Made by a program: the position numbers and the translations under genes
In this document: piece by piece, positions 25,263 through 36,287 of the stretch
Layout: each line of letters begins with the position of its first letter
Numbering within the stretch: the stretch's first letter is position 1
The notes under the pieces: generated by a model
The model's input: the letters and a program-made list of their open reading frames with translations, nothing else
Told to the model about the DNA's origin: nothing
Databases searched by the model: none
From: Thozetella sp. PMI_491
Taxonomy: Eukaryota > Ascomycota > Sordariomycetes > Chaetosphaeriales > Chaetosphaeriaceae
Assembly: GCA_021432635.1 (NCBI GenBank)
Contig: MU270035.1
Location: 434,001-498,000 of the forward strand
Reading direction: 5' to 3'
Length of the DNA stretch: 64,000 nucleotides

Positions 25263-26392
25263 GGCGCGATGCTGGGGAGAAATCGTCCCTTCCCTCCTGA
25301 GTATGACTGCCGGCCGCTCTCCATGCCCATTAATCCCCGCTTTTACGGGAGCACGGCAGAGAGTCTGAATCGGCCCTGCTCCTGGCGGCAGACAACAGGG
25401 TCCAGCCATGGTCACGATGTTTCTGTTCTCAAGTTAGCTGTTGAATAGCCGAAGCCTGTCGTAAGTTCGATAGGCCACAGTTTGGGAAGGTCCTCGGGTG
25501 GAAACAGGTCAGACGACCCTTTTCTCGCCGTGGCTGCTTTGCGTGCTCACATCACTTGCTGGAACACATCGAGGAATCCGGGCTGTTTTGAAGGCTTCAC
25601 CTTCTGGGGGGCTGCAGAAGTTTGTAGTATAGCCGATTAGGCAAGCTAAGATGTTATGCATGGGACGGGGCTTACTGTCATGAATAGGCCGTTGGAAATT
25701 TGTAAGTTTGGAAAGGGCTTGTAGATCTACTATAGCCAAGTCGTTCCCTCACTCAGCACCCGAGACATACCTTACAGTGGACGCTACTAGGTAGGCAGGG
25801 AGTGGAAATAGGGGGATAGTTTTGCATTGCATAGCCACGGTTAAGCTGTTCATATTCTCATATTTCTGTCCTGTCGGCCGGGATGTCCTTCGGCCCAGGG
25901 CCACAGTACTCGTACAGGACACCTGATAATCACCAAAAGATACGCCAGTTTCCGACCCCCTCGGTTCCAAATATCAATTTCGTGTCTTCCGTGAACCGCC
26001 TGCTCATAAAAAATGCCATTTGTAGGCGTCCGTAACTCCGTGACTCGCTTTTCCTCGCCATGTGCGAGCCTGGTTCTCCAGGACCTAGTAGAAGCGCAAT
26101 CCGGCATAAGGTGCAGGGTACGGAAATGGGACGCAGACCCAGTCCTCGAGCTGAGAATAGGAAAGTAAAACGCCGTCCGCAGCAAAATCCAGCGCGCCTG
26201 CCACGGCTTCAGAGCATAGCATAAGATGCTTGTCATGCTAAAGGCCGTGCTTAGAATCGGTAGCTGTATGAAAGGAGCGATGCGGTTCGTTGGATGAATG
26301 ACAACGGCTAGAAAGGCAATCACCCAATCCCTGTCGTACAAGAACAATACCAAAGTCGCGGTTGCGAAACGGCGTATTCAATTCTGCTCCCA
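25263..26392. other. Intergenic, AT-richer, possible remnants
   Basis: No supportable gene. A minus-strand frame (25850-26353) begins with hydrophobic helices ('DWVIAFLAVVIHPTNRIAPF', 'LSTAFSMTSILCYAL') that look like a membrane protein fragment, then loses sense. It could be a remnant or chance. Confidence 0.35.
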
Positions 26393-27223
26393 TCAGTCCA
26401 TGTAGAAGTCGCCCTTGAGAATGCGCTCTTGCATGTGGTCGGGTTTCTGGGGCCGAGGCCGAGGGGCCTGAGCGGGCGGGGCCGGCATCTCCGAGACGGA
26501 CTTGGCTCGGTCATGGCCGGGGCTAATTCTTCCACCGCCAACGTTACCACGAGGGGGGGAGCTGCCCATGCCCGAGGCAAAGGAGAAGGACGGCCGGGGG
26601 CCCGCAGCCACATTGCTCTCGGCGCGGGACCTAAGCTGCTCGGACCAATTGAAGCCTTGGTCTGAGCGAGTAGAAGGAGGGTACGCGTCAGCGCCAGCTC
26701 GGGAGGAATTTGCAGTGCTTGCCTGAACAGTGATCTTGCTCCATGGGTTCCCGTTGCGGGCGGTAGCGGTCGGGGGCGAGGGGGGGCCGTGGGCAGTGCT
26801 GGACCTCCGCAGGGGCGGGGACGGCCTACCGTTGCTCGTGTTCGGGCTGCCACCGCTGCCTCGCATGTTGCGCATGGCCTGGGCGCCGAAGCTCATGCGG
26901 CGGGTGAAAGGGGTGGCGGGCGCGGTGCGGCTGCTTCCATCGTCCTCCTCAATGGCGTTCTCGTCGATTGAATCTGAGTTGGTGGACATGCTGGACCGCC
27001 GGGCGTTGAGCGAGGCTGTTGGCGAGTTGCCGAGACCAAGGGTGGAGATGGAGAGCCGCCGACCCTTGTCGTTGTTCATGGCAGTCGAGATGGGGCCCGG
27101 GAAGGCGGTCGCTCCCTGGGAGATCGAATTGCTCCGGAACATGTTGGTGAAGCCTGCACCGATCGAGCCGCGCCGTTGGCGGGCCACGTCACCGCCGGGG
27201 TTGTTGCTGCTATCTGAAGACAT
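26393..27223 (-). CDS. Conserved Ser/Pro-rich fungal protein, 276 aa, function unknown
   Basis: One exon, with the start in a good context (GCGCCATGTCT). The N-terminus 'RRGSIGAGFTNMFRSNSIS' and several RRxS sites (RRLSIS, RRSSMS, RRMSFG, RRSSTA) are typical basophilic kinase targets. The middle is disordered. Near the end come 'GFNWSEQLRSRAES' and 'GHDRAKSVSEMP', and the protein finishes with a sharply defined acidic/hydrophobic tail, 'KPDHMQERILKGDFYMD'. I recall this tail as recurring in filamentous-fungal proteins, but I know no tested function. It is probably cytosolic and regulated by phosphorylation. The RRxS sites are seen; the regulation is inferred. The upstream region on this strand contains a long ACC (GGT on plus) repeat that may lie in the leader. 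Confidence 0.8.
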   Translation of the reverse strand: MSSDSSNNPGGDVARQRRGSIGAGFTNMFRSNSISQGATAFPGPISTAMNNDKGRRLSISTLGLGNSPTASLNARRSSMSTNSDSIDENAIEEDDGSSRTAPATPFTRRMSFGAQAMRNMRGSGGSPNTSNGRPSPPLRRSSTAHGPPSPPTATARNGNPWSKITVQASTANSSRAGADAYPPSTRSDQGFNWSEQLRSRAESNVAAGPRPSFSFASGMGSSPPRGNVGGGRISPGHDRAKSVSEMPAPPAQAPRPRPQKPDHMQERILKGDFYMD

Positions 27224-30200
27224 GGCGCTGGGAGTACGAGGAGAAGAGCGGGGTGTTGGACGAGATGGAGAGAGGGGCGGTTTGGATTGCTGTCCTGGCC
27301 TGGCGAGGAGTGCCGCGAGTTGAAATACACCACGGCACAGGAGGGAGATTCAGTCTTGGTCGGTAGATGGCGCGAGCGCGGCAGTGAGAGTGCAAGTCCA
27401 GGTAGTTTCGGATTGCAGAATTGCTAGGCTCGGATGGTTCGAGGGTCGTATGACGAGGATTAAAGTCGGTTGCGAGTGTCAAAACGCACTGCGAGGGAAA
27501 GAGGTTTTAAGTCGAGAGTGGGGTGATGACAGGCAGGAGCGCTCGGGGGTAGTGTCTTGGGGGATGCTCTTTGTTGAGACGGGCCCAAAACGCACAAAGA
27601 CGACCGCTGCTGCTACTACAGACGAAAATCAGCCCGACGGTCGCCAAAATAAAGGCTATTTCAGGGTGCAGCAGTGGGGAGAGTGGACGATGGAATGCGC
27701 ACGGCGCAACAGACGGCGAGGCGACGGTGCCCGCAGGGTCCAGCGGATCTCAGGGTGCAACACTGCATACCTTGGCCGTGCCGATGTCATGCGATGACCT
27801 CGATCAAGAGGCGGGTCGGATCGGCAGTTCCTCTGTCGATGCTGGAGCGACGTTTTCGGAGGAGCAAGCGGCCGCGGGGCTGGTCGGGTAGACTGCCCGT
27901 CGACACCTCCCGGTGGTTGTATATGCAGGCGCGGCGGGCGGGCGGGAAGACGGACGAGGCGGCCTGGACGGTGCGAGGCGGCGGAGTCGAGATGTTGCAA
28001 GGTGGTGGTGGTGGTGGTGGTGGTGGTGGTGGTGGTGGTGGTATTGCGTTGCTAGTAGGCTGCGGGGTTACCCTGGTGGGTGAGCGACGAGGCAAGGAAA
28101 TGAAGGCAGTTTTCGCAAGTGAGAGTGTCGGTGGGGGGAAACGAGAAAGGGAAGAGAGAGAGAGTGTGGGTGTGGGTGTGCAGAGATGATGGATTCGTGG
28201 CTGGGGTCAATAGGCGGGGGATAGCTGAGGATGACGAAGCGAGAAAAGCGAGTGAGCGAGATGTCGGAGAGAAAGGGGGATGTGAATCCCTCTTGAGAGG
28301 CGTCTCTCTCGCAGCACACCTGCTCTCGATGTCCGATACTAGGGATCAACAGCGATTAGACTCACCAAAAGTCGCTTCTATTTAGACTAGATGATTCTCG
28401 CCACCAGATTGGCCCACACCGGGCAGGGTGGGTACAGCGGCGACGCAGGGCCAATGGGCACCGCTAGACGGACACCGGGGGAGCGACAAGGGGGGACAAG
28501 GGACCCAGCCTGGGGTGGTGGCCCAAAGCAAGCAAGTGCAAGGAGCAGGGCGTGAGGGTGCACCACGCACCCACAGTCGCAGCCACCGAACCCAAGCAAC
28601 CCAGCACATCAAGCACCAAGCACGCGCCAGGCGATGCCGGCCGGCACTAACAATTTTAGGTTGGGGAGCATTGGCCCCCCCAGCCGACGTCAGCGACCCA
28701 CCGGATCTCTCTCGATCAAACGATTTGCGGGGTAAATTTTGTTTGCCATCTCCCCATCCACCCAGCCCAGCCCAGCCCAGCCAGCCAAGGACCTCACTTG
28801 TCCAGCAGCTGCCAGTCGCTACGGAGTATACCACTTTGGCCACCATCCAGAGCATGCCTTGCATGCCTCCTGGCCATGACTGACCCTCCTGCGTCTCCTG
28901 CGTCTCCTGCGTGCCCAAGCTAGCCAAGGTGCCTAGCGAGCCGGGATGCAACTGACCTCCCCCTCCCCCTTCGAGCCATGAGCCCAATCGACCCACCACC
29001 TACAATTTCGGGAAACGCGCTCCTGCTCATCCCCCATCCCTCTCCTCTGAAAGAGGGGGGTTGAAGGACGAGTGAGGCCCTCACCCGTGAGAAGGGGGAG
29101 ACGAGATGCCGCCCAAGATAGCGCAAACTGTGGACACCGGAAGGGGAAACCCTGCACCACACTTGGAGAGACATGTCGTCGTGGGAACGGGAAAGTGGTG
29201 GCGAGTCGCGAACCCTCGCCATGAAGAACACCTCACACATGACGCTGCGGCCCCGTCCCCGGATCCCCTAAAACACAGATGCTGCCCTCTCCCCTTGAGA
29301 GGACAGCTAAGGTACTCTACAGTACGTATCCACCCCTAGAGGGTCCTGTCCGTGCCGCAAATACTGCCCGGCGGCTCGCCGGTTCGAAGCACGGCCCCTG
29401 GGCCCATCCGCTGGGTGTCTCTCGCGGGTCCGCCCAGAGAGCAGAGACATCCAGGCACTGAGACAGCATTCCACTCACCCCCCCCTTCCCCCGCTGCCTG
29501 GCTTCCCTGCCAGCCAGGATACCCACCGGCCCCCCACCACCCCTCCCGCGCATGCGGGCACTACGGTGCTTACAACTCGGCCAACCGCCTCTCCGCCTGC
29601 GTCGATGAAGCAGCATATACTAAGTCCACAACTTCTGGTCGCATCCGGCTCGTCCGCGTCTGCTCACCTCGTCGCATTCCCCTCCTAGCCTCGGATCACC
29701 ACGCCCTTTCGCCATGCCTCGGGCTAAGGTCGTAGAACAGGACACGACGCCAAACCTGGTTCCTTTTTTCGTCAGGTCGATCGACGGCCTGGCGCCTTGG
29801 CGTGAGCAAGCAAGTGAACAAGAGACATGGGCGGGAAGAAACCCGTCTCCATCACTCCAGAGGAAACCCCCTAGTCCCCCGCCGCCTTTAGCCCCAGGAG
29901 CTCGACAGCCATGGGAGCACAAGGCCTGGCTCCCCAATCCCCAACGCATCCCAGTCGGTCAGTCTTGCGCTAGACTCCCTCACCCCCCTCTCCTGGTGCA
30001 TTAGCTCTCCCCCTCTCCCCCCGCCCCCCAATGCTCTCTTCCTCCTCCCTTTGCTCTCCCCCAGACCAGATGCTCTATACATATACCTTGACTACCTACA
30101 GTACCGCGCAGGGTTGCTGGGGCAGGCTGCGGGATTGCCCTCTGCCCCCTTCAGCAGCCACCATTGCTCTAGCCACCCCCCACCTTGCCCGCGGCCCAGC

Positions 30201-32727
30201 CAATTGGGCGCAAACTTGAGGAGAGAAACCTCCTCTTCCTCTAGATCCATCATGTAGGCCGCATGTAGGTCCATCCAGAGCACCACGCCTGCCAAGGAGC
30301 TCGTTACCGCCTAGCATGCGGGAGCACGCCTGCGGCCACGCAGACCAGATCCAACGGCATTGGTTGGGTAAACGTACGGGGGATCTCGTTCCCCTCCTCA
30401 CGGACTGCGCACTCACAGACGGTGCAGATTCGCGAGCCATGTCGGTCTATCAAGAAGGATGGCGATTCGTGGCTCGTCGGGCGTCGCTCACTGCATATGC
30501 GGCTGGGGGCTCGCACCCAGCTGAGGACCAGCCGTCCTTGTTAGGCGACCAGATGCACGGACGACTCACCTCCAAGCGGAGCGGCCAGCTATCGATATCA
30601 ACGTCCACAGCCGCCTTCTCCTTCGTGATTCCTTTTTCCTCGCCCTCGGTTCAGGGTACTTCCTGGTATCCCGGCCTTGCTGTATCGGCACGGCGGTGAG
30701 GGACAAGACACGCAACGAAGCTGGGGGCTATTTAGCCAAGTGGCGTCCTATCACCGTGAGCGAGAGTGCGACTTGCCGGCCGGTGCAGCGCCCAGGTATG
30801 TCGTGCGACCAATGCCCTCATTCTTGTATCTCTTATCAATGCCCGTCATTAATGGGGCGCTAGCATGTTGATGATCTCGGGAAGGGCAAATGTGATGTGC
30901 GACCCCTTTTACGACATGAATGACGTCCAATGCCCACGGCGCCGTGGGACATCACATACCACCCGAACACGAGCGTCGCGAACTAAACTTCCCTCTCCCC
31001 CCAATTCTCCTTTTCCTTAGCACCATCCCATCTCGTTTAGCATGTTCCTTCTCCAGTTCCATTTCCCATTCGTAATCAGTCGATCCCCCATATTGGGCCA
31101 CGGGACGAGAGCCACTGGAACTCGCGGATCGCTACTAGCCTGTGTTTTCCTCACACCACAAGGCGGAAAAGTATTGTAGCTACAGCACATTCCACCTCGA
31201 TTCCCCGCATCAAGGACCTCGACGTGGTGCCTTCGAGTTGCACTGCCCCGGCCGACTTGCAGCGGCGGATATGCACTCTAACAAGACGGCCGATCCTCTT
31301 TGGTGCCGTGGTCTATCTCCCACCCCTTAGTGCAGATTCTAGACCCTTCCCCCTCCCTCGTGGCCCCCATCGCGGCGAGACCATCGCCCCAGGAGACCGT
31401 CGAGAAAGGCGGCGCGGAGACGTGGAGCATGTCTGTTGGGCCGTACGCAGGCGCTCAGAACGCCGGACACAAGCCAGTCCCCCCGACAGCCGTCCAACTC
31501 TCTCCCTCAACCGTAACCATTCGTGCCCACACGGCGATAAGGGTCGCACTACCATGCGGTGCCTTACGCCTAGCCAGCTAAGGCGGTGCTAACTAAGGAA
31601 CTACAACCTTCTCCGCACAACACTAACCACCTTCGACTCGTATGGGCAGCCCATCTGGGGAACGCACCACAACGGCGCTCGCCTAAACGGCAAGCCATCA
31701 TGACCTAGCAGTGCGCATTGCGTCTGTGATGCGACCAGAAGGGCTCACGGGGACACCCTCTTGGTGGCCAGGCCTGGCACAATAGGAATCGCTCCGCCGA
31801 ACTCTACCTCTACCCAAATCGAGAGCCTTGAGTGGTCAGAGGTAGTTACAAAGGCAGATCTGGCTAGCGGATAAAATCAAGTGTCTGCACTCGACGCGTC
31901 ACTATCAAAGCTACCTTCGTCACTGCTGTCGCCCACTTCTAGGGAGATAGTTTGAAGAAATTTGGATGGTTTGAGACATGATTAGTATATCTGTTAGTCA
32001 AGTTACTTGTCTAGTTACTTCCAGCGGGTGCCTTCGGGCTCCTGGTCGGGCATTGATTGGAGCCGACCATGTTGTAACTCTTGAATCCGGCTGCCATGAG
32101 GAACCCATGGCTGACAGGTTCCACCCCCAAAACCAACAGCAGGCACACTTACCACCTAGGTTCACGCTCCTGCAGTAGCATACACTAGAGTAAGCGTTCC
32201 GGCCCGGGGATGACATTCGTGCTGCATGGCATGCCAACGCTATCTCAAACACGCTAGTTAACCTAACGTACGAAAGTTGGAAGCATCTTGTCCATGATAG
32301 GCTATTTCCTTGAGCTTGATCACTCCTCTTGCCTGGGGTAGCTGTTTAATGCTCACGACGGCGCTCCCCCAGCCCCGACAGCACAAGATGCTTGGGCGAA
32401 GTTAGTTATAGCATCAAGTTACATCAGTTTCCGTAGCTCCAATCCTCAATGTATGGTTTTGATGCCAATTCCTCGAGAACACTGGCAGTCCAATTCCTAC
32501 AGCCTCGAGCTTGTCATGCCGAGGCCATCAATCCAGCAAATAGCCTACTGAGGGACCTGATCTCGTTTCCTTACAGCTGTGCTCTTTCGCAGCACTGATT
32601 GCCCCCCCTGGTTATCCTTCAGCAGCCGCGTTGTATCTCCCACCTGGAGTAAGGCTTGCACGGTCTTCATCCTGGATATCTTCTCTACCTCCTCTACCTC
32701 CAGGTGTATCGAAGAATCTCATCCATC
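27224..32727. other. Long non-coding interval, no recognised gene
   Basis: About 5.5 kb. The left part (27224-28350) is probably leader and promoter of the minus-strand gene, with the GGT repeat and purine-rich patches (28130-28170). From 28380 to 32727 I see only overlapping chance frames, repeats such as CAGCC (near 28765) and CTGCGTCTC (near 28890), and pyrimidine-rich DNA. A multi-exon or non-coding RNA gene cannot be excluded. Confidence 0.4.
28001..28042. repeat. GGT trinucleotide repeat (14 units)
   Basis: A perfect (GGT)n run. On the minus strand it is (ACC)n and lies about 780 bp upstream of the ATG at 27223, so it could be in that gene's promoter or leader. Confidence 0.95.
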
Positions 32728-34683
32728 CTAGTCTTCGGTTGCTCTCTCGGCCGCTTCTTCCTGCTGAATACGCTCCCGGACCCGGATGTCGAGACGGCTC
32801 TGGGGTTGCGAGGCGGGGCCTAGCAAGCCGAACTCACGAAAGTGGAGGTTGTCAATGACGAGCTGGGGGAGAAGGATTGCCCAGGACGGGTTGAACTGAG
32901 CCCGAAAGTCGCGGTTCATGATCAGATACATGAGGCAGACGTCGATAATTTGCGCCATGCGGTGGCGGAGCGGACTGAGGGCAAGACGATGGCCCTGCTC
33001 AAAGGTCGCAATAAGCGCCAGGTAAATAGGGTGCCAGAACACCGGCGTCAACTGGGCGTACTCGACTGGCATAATGTTGACCAAGCTGTCCACAGCCAGT
33101 TGGAGGTTTTCCATCGCCTTTTCCATGAGGCCCTTGCAGTCTACGCTCATGCCGGAAATGAACTGGAGAGCTCCATTGATAATGGCGTCGCCGCGGAGCG
33201 GTCCTTCAGAGTTGAGGAACTCGCCTTCGTAATCTATAGTAGTTTGTCAGGCTCATTGCTAGTAGCAAACGCGCTTAGGGATTGGCCAGGACTCTACCTC
33301 TGCAATACATCCACTCTAACACTGCACCCAGCTGTTGAGGTTGGTGGCTATTCAAGATCCAAACGGTGGGAGATCCGTCCTGTTTAGCGGCTGTCAGTTC
33401 TCAAGGGCCTCTAATTGACATAATCATGCGAGAGTAGGTGAAGTACCTCGTTCTTGGGCGGGAGATGCTCCTCAAACCAGCTTGACTCGCACTCCAGAAT
33501 CTGTCGGTGGACAGTCCATCGTGCCTCTTGGCAACGGATCTCTACATCGTAGTGGAGCGGGTTATTCCAGAGGCTGTTCCCGGCGTCAGGCGCTACACCA
33601 CATGCGATGTTGTTGGTTCGACGTACTCGAAAGGATTCTCTTCATCATACATTGATTCAATGACTGCCGTACGAGCAGCATCAAGAGCTTCGGCGTCAAT
33701 ATTGCCTTCGACAACCGGAGAAGCCTATGCCTTGTTAGAAGAAGATGCGAGAGTGAGGGTGCAAAACCACTAGTATATCCAAACCCTATATTATGCTCAC
33801 TCAAGATGAAGATAGCAAGAAAGCGACGGTCACTCACATGGTCTGTAGGGTCATTGCCGCTGCCCTTTCCCTTGATATTCTTATCTTTATCGTTGTCTTC
33901 CATCACTTTATTTGTCTGCCGTGTCGATATGCTTTGAGATGATAAACAGGTGACAATGGAGGAGGCTGCTTGCTGGGATATACGCTGTTTCGCGTTGGAT
34001 GGATTAGTATTGACAGGATGTGGTGGTTGAAGTACCGCAGCTTTGTTCTTTTTCTTGTCTTGCTGGCCGTGAGGTGAGCCTTTGGATCCGCTTGGCATCG
34101 TCGATACGACTTTTGGACCCGCGTTGTCGACAGCCACCTGCGGTACTTGGCTGTCAGCTGTGCAATTCGCTTTGCACCCTACTCTAGCTTTTTCCGTGGC
34201 AAAGGGTCCGCCTCCATGTTGGCCTGCGTGTCTCGCAATCTCGGCGTAGGAAAACCCAGGTGATAGTGGTAGGTCTGTTGATGTGCTGCTGGAGAATGTG
34301 ATGGCGAGTAGCTCGAAGAATCGTGATGTTCCCCAACGACAGTCTCCCCTCTCACCGCCAGTGTCCCGCGATCCATTGATGCCAGTAGTCACAAAATCAG
34401 GAACAGCTAGTGAATCTGGGACAACATGGAGTGAGGGGCACAGGCTGCCATTCTTCCGGCGGAAGTTGAGGAGCAGCCGAGCAAACGTCTTGTGATGTGT
34501 CTTTAGATTTCGTTGAGGCCCGAATGGAGCAGGGCTGTAAGACTTTCCATCACCGTTGGCCTTGAGTGACTTGCCCTTCCCGTTTACTGCCCCAGTTTTG
34601 GTGGCAGTCGATCTCTTCTTCCCTCTGGCGACGTCAGCATACGACAAGCCTGCTCGGGTCAAATTAGGTCGCTTGGAATCCAT
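32728..34683 (-). CDS. BTB/POZ-domain protein, with an apparent frameshift
   Basis: Minus-strand exons: 34683-33838, 33724-33447, 33379-33298 and 33233-32728. All junctions keep phase. The N-terminus has two similar motifs, 'AGLSYADVARG' and 'PGFSYAEIARH', in a basic disordered region. A BTB fold follows: 'YDVEIRCQEARWTVHRQILE', 'CESSWFEEHLPPKNE', then 'TVWILNSHQPQQLGAVLEWM' and 'YCRDYEGEF'. A helical C-terminal part reads 'ISGMSVDCKGLMEKAMENLQ' ... 'NRDFRAQFNPSWA'. BTB proteins act as adaptors, often for Cul3 ligases; this one has no assigned role. Inside the second exon the frame beginning 'ASPVVEGNIDAEALDAARTA' meets a stop (33593-33595), while the BTB part is open in another frame. A one-base loss or two-base gain between about 33593 and 33640 would explain this. 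It may be a sequencing error, an unseen intron or a true mutation. Confidence 0.72.
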
Positions 34684-36287
34684 AATTTGTGATGATATTC
34701 AACGTCTCTTTTGGCTCTTCTCTTGAATATGGGTGCTTAAAGAGGTGGGCTAGTAGGAGCCTGATGACTACATCGCAGAACACTACATCGATAACATCAG
34801 CGCCTCTGGTCTGGGAAAGGATACATGGGAGGCCAAGTATTCAGTCCAGGAGGAAGACTCATACCTTAGGTTGAGGAAGCACGTAAGGTCCAATAGAGAA
34901 GTGACATTCACCCCAGCCGGACGTCTCGGAGCAGGGAACCGCCTAGAACTTGCGAAATGCTTGACCTATTCTTTACTATCAGTTTCTCTAGGAGGGGTTA
35001 AAAACAGATGGATCAAAACAGATACCATGTATGGAAGGGGAAATGTGAGAAGAAGAGCGCCACAGGATGGCCAAGGTGAATCCGGGAGGGATTACGTCGG
35101 GCAAACAGTTGACGTGTGGTTAGGGTTGCTAGATGGACCCTGCAGGTTGCAGCTGAACATTGCTCGGAGGATGAATGTGAATATACGCTCCTAGATAGTG
35201 TGAGATTTGTACTGGAAACTCCTCCATGAATGTATGGCTCAATACACATCAAAGAAGGTGTTGTGCAAGAGTTGGCGGGCAGTCGTCAGGAGCAGAAGAC
35301 CTCCCTGTTTGCTAAAACCGTGTTGGAAGGGATTACCCACAGCACAATGCCAGAGCTGTCCAAAGTTCAGATTGAGACCAAGCTGTAAGCCGGTATCTAA
35401 CCGTCGTTCTTTATTCACACTGAAGAATACAAGCCAGACACTTCCTGCTATGGCTCTGGTGTTCCTTCGGAAGTAATGCTGTTATCTCCGCGCTATAAAC
35501 TCACCGATTATGGAAATTGTACATGAAGAAAGGTGTTCGATGTTAAATGGTGATCAAACTATATAAATTGGTGTGAACAAGAAGTAGAAATATGATGGTT
35601 CCTATGTAACTAGAAGCAAACTCGTCGCCCAGTTGTGATAGCGTTACAGTTACAAGTCCCTCCTAGAAGACCTTATGGCCTGGAACACTATCTTAGAATT
35701 GGCCCATTCTGGAATCAAGAAAATGAATCATGGGGCCATGATAAAAGGGGTGGTAAGCGCGAGTCAACCGAGGTCCTTGTCCTGAAGGCATGCAGAAGGT
35801 TCTTGACGATATTGTTGACACCCCTTATTTTCTTGTTCCTAGCTTCGCAGACCTATAGCCTTTCATCCACACATGATATAAACAGATCTGACCAGAAGAA
35901 TTTCGGGAAGAAATTGCTTTCTGTTTATCTGAAAATCGCGTATCGGCCACGGGACCCGCGGCCAAATCTATTGAGTAGCCCATGTGGTTCCACAATATGA
36001 CACGGGATAGAGGAAGAGTACAATGCAGAAACTCTAATGTGATATCCAAGCATTCGAGCCCTGGGATCTCGCTAAGAAGCGAGAAATTTCTAAGTGGTGA
36101 TGCATACCAGCCTTCCACCGTCACTGGAAGCGGCCGCCATGGCCTGTGAGCCTTCTCGGGCTACCTAGTCGGTTCCTTGACGCTGGGTGATCCCAGCTTT
36201 GCTACTCGGTAAACTTTTCATCCCGGCCTAGTCGCCGGTATAATATACTCGAGAGCATCTATTTGCTATGCAAAATGTTCTAATCCT
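34684..36287. other. AT-rich interval between BTB and PXR1 genes
   Basis: It contains the promoter of the BTB gene at its left end and downstream sequence of PXR1 at its right. No intact gene was seen. A minus-strand frame at 35825-36124 contains a Leu-rich stretch but no family motif I can defend. Confidence 0.45.

Noticed and set aside
28382-28999. Minus-strand frame of 205 codons, Trp/Gly-rich
   Set aside because: Unnatural composition (Gly/Trp from CCA/CCC repeats on the other strand) and no conserved motif.
29374-29392. GGTTCGAAGC resembling a tRNA B box
   Set aside because: It lacks the final CC and no cloverleaf can be drawn around it.
35825-36124. Leu-rich minus-strand frame (99 codons) resembling part of an F-box/LRR-type protein
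   Set aside because: The resemblance is only a short Leu-rich stretch. No F-box is present and the frame does not extend.
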